From contig CAVXDE010000033.1 of assembly GCA_963760435.1 (NCBI GenBank), forward strand, positions 185,595 to 249,594: a stretch of DNA of 64,000 nt. Reading direction: 5' to 3'. Origin of the DNA: JAFAXD01 sp963760435. Its GTDB lineage: Bacteria; Pseudomonadota; Alphaproteobacteria; Rhizobiales; Xanthobacteraceae. This document shows, one piece after another, positions 63,724 through 64,000 of the stretch. Below the pieces are notes generated by a model. The model saw only the letters and a program-made list of their open reading frames with translations, was not told the DNA's origin and searched no databases. Within the stretch, counting starts at the first letter, position 1. Each line of letters begins with the position of its first letter. A program made the position numbers and the translations under genes.

Positions 63724-64000
63724 CTATCTGCTGCGATCTTCTCCTGCCCCACGCGCGTCGTCGAAGTTCGCATCCGACTGCAACGCGTCCACCCGTTCCC
63801 GCGCCTTCTCGATGCCGGCCGCTGCGGCCAGCTGGTAAAATTCCCGTGCCTTTTGGACGTCCCCGCGCACGCCAAACGCCTGCAATGACCGAAGTATTTG
63901 CCCGTCATAAGTTTCGGCCAGCATAAAGGCAGCGCGTGCACTCCCTTTTTCCAAGGCGTTTGCGAGCAAAAGCCGCGCGCTGGCAAAATCGAATTGATTA
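63724..64000 (-). CDS. Sel1-like repeat protein (5' part cut by window edge)
   Basis: The frame is open from the right edge to 63724. The visible C-terminal 92 residues contain Sel1-type units: FDFASARLLLANALEKGSAR, AAFMLAETYDGQI and DVQKAREFYQLAAAAGIEKA. Such solenoid repeats mediate protein-protein contacts. It lies 92 bp upstream of the TAXI gene on the same strand, so the three genes probably form one operon. Confidence 0.7.
   Translation of the reverse strand, partial: NQFDFASARLLLANALEKGSARAAFMLAETYDGQILRSLQAFGVRGDVQKAREFYQLAAAAGIEKARERVDALQSDANFDDARGAGEDRSR

Overview
The window is high-GC, gene-dense DNA of an alphaproteobacterium, most likely of the order Hyphomicrobiales (Bradyrhizobium/Nitrobacteraceae or a close Xanthobacteraceae relative). 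The evidence is the block purA, a proline-rich membrane protein, rpoH; the serC-serA pair behind a serC-type leader RNA; an Omp31-type porin; several very small proteins of a kind common in Bradyrhizobium; and three palindromic intergenic repeats of rhizobial style. No rRNA, CRISPR array or intact transposase was found. There is one tRNA, tRNA-Arg(CCG).

Layout. 0-4 kb: a Rieske oxygenase (cut by the left edge), a divergent TetR regulator and an MFS transporter, with the same inverted repeat upstream of both promoters. 4-12.7 kb: an NtaA/DszA-type flavin monooxygenase, a porin, tRNA-Arg, a DUF1614 membrane protein, a YciI/TetR divergent pair with a perfect operator, a SnoaL-like protein, an orphan Phd antitoxin, mtnA and a frameshifted arylformamidase-like hydrolase. 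12.7-14.2 kb: a 19-bp tandem repeat array, two large palindromic repeats and a TauE permease. 14.2-23.3 kb: glutaryl-CoA dehydrogenase, an SDR and hydrolase pair, a cyclase, a FitAB-type toxin-antitoxin and a three-subunit molybdenum hydroxylase. 23.5-42 kb is core metabolism: FAH hydrolase, aroE, cynS, lutABC, glmM, serC-serA, a MuiA-like protein, purA, rpoH and rluD. 42-45.4 kb: two luciferase-like oxidoreductases and an alpha/beta hydrolase. 45.4-50.2 kb is loosely packed: a lone P450, tiny proteins and mobile-element remnants.

50.3-61.3 kb is the most interesting part, a signalling island. An RpfF-type DSF (diffusible signal factor) synthase faces a two-gene operon made of a REC-PAS-GGDEF-EAL protein and an RpfC-like hybrid kinase. 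The layout resembles the Xanthomonas rpfF / rpfG-rpfC locus, but the output protein is a GGDEF-EAL response regulator in place of the HD-GYP RpfG. The kinase N-terminus carries an Asp-Ser-Glu stretch like the RpfC signal-binding segment. Its Hpt domain lies just downstream, out of frame because of two apparent one-base insertions. Beyond it are a NarX/NarL-type two-component pair, a lone EAL phosphodiesterase and decayed GGDEF and EAL genes. The right end holds a DsrE-like protein and a Sel1 / TAXI solute-binding / TagO-like operon.

A recurring oddity is single-base frameshifts in otherwise well-preserved genes (TetR, arylformamidase-like, cyclase, CoxM-like, RpfC-like, TAXI, EAL). None lies in the housekeeping block. 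They could be real decay or assembly errors, and only read data can decide.
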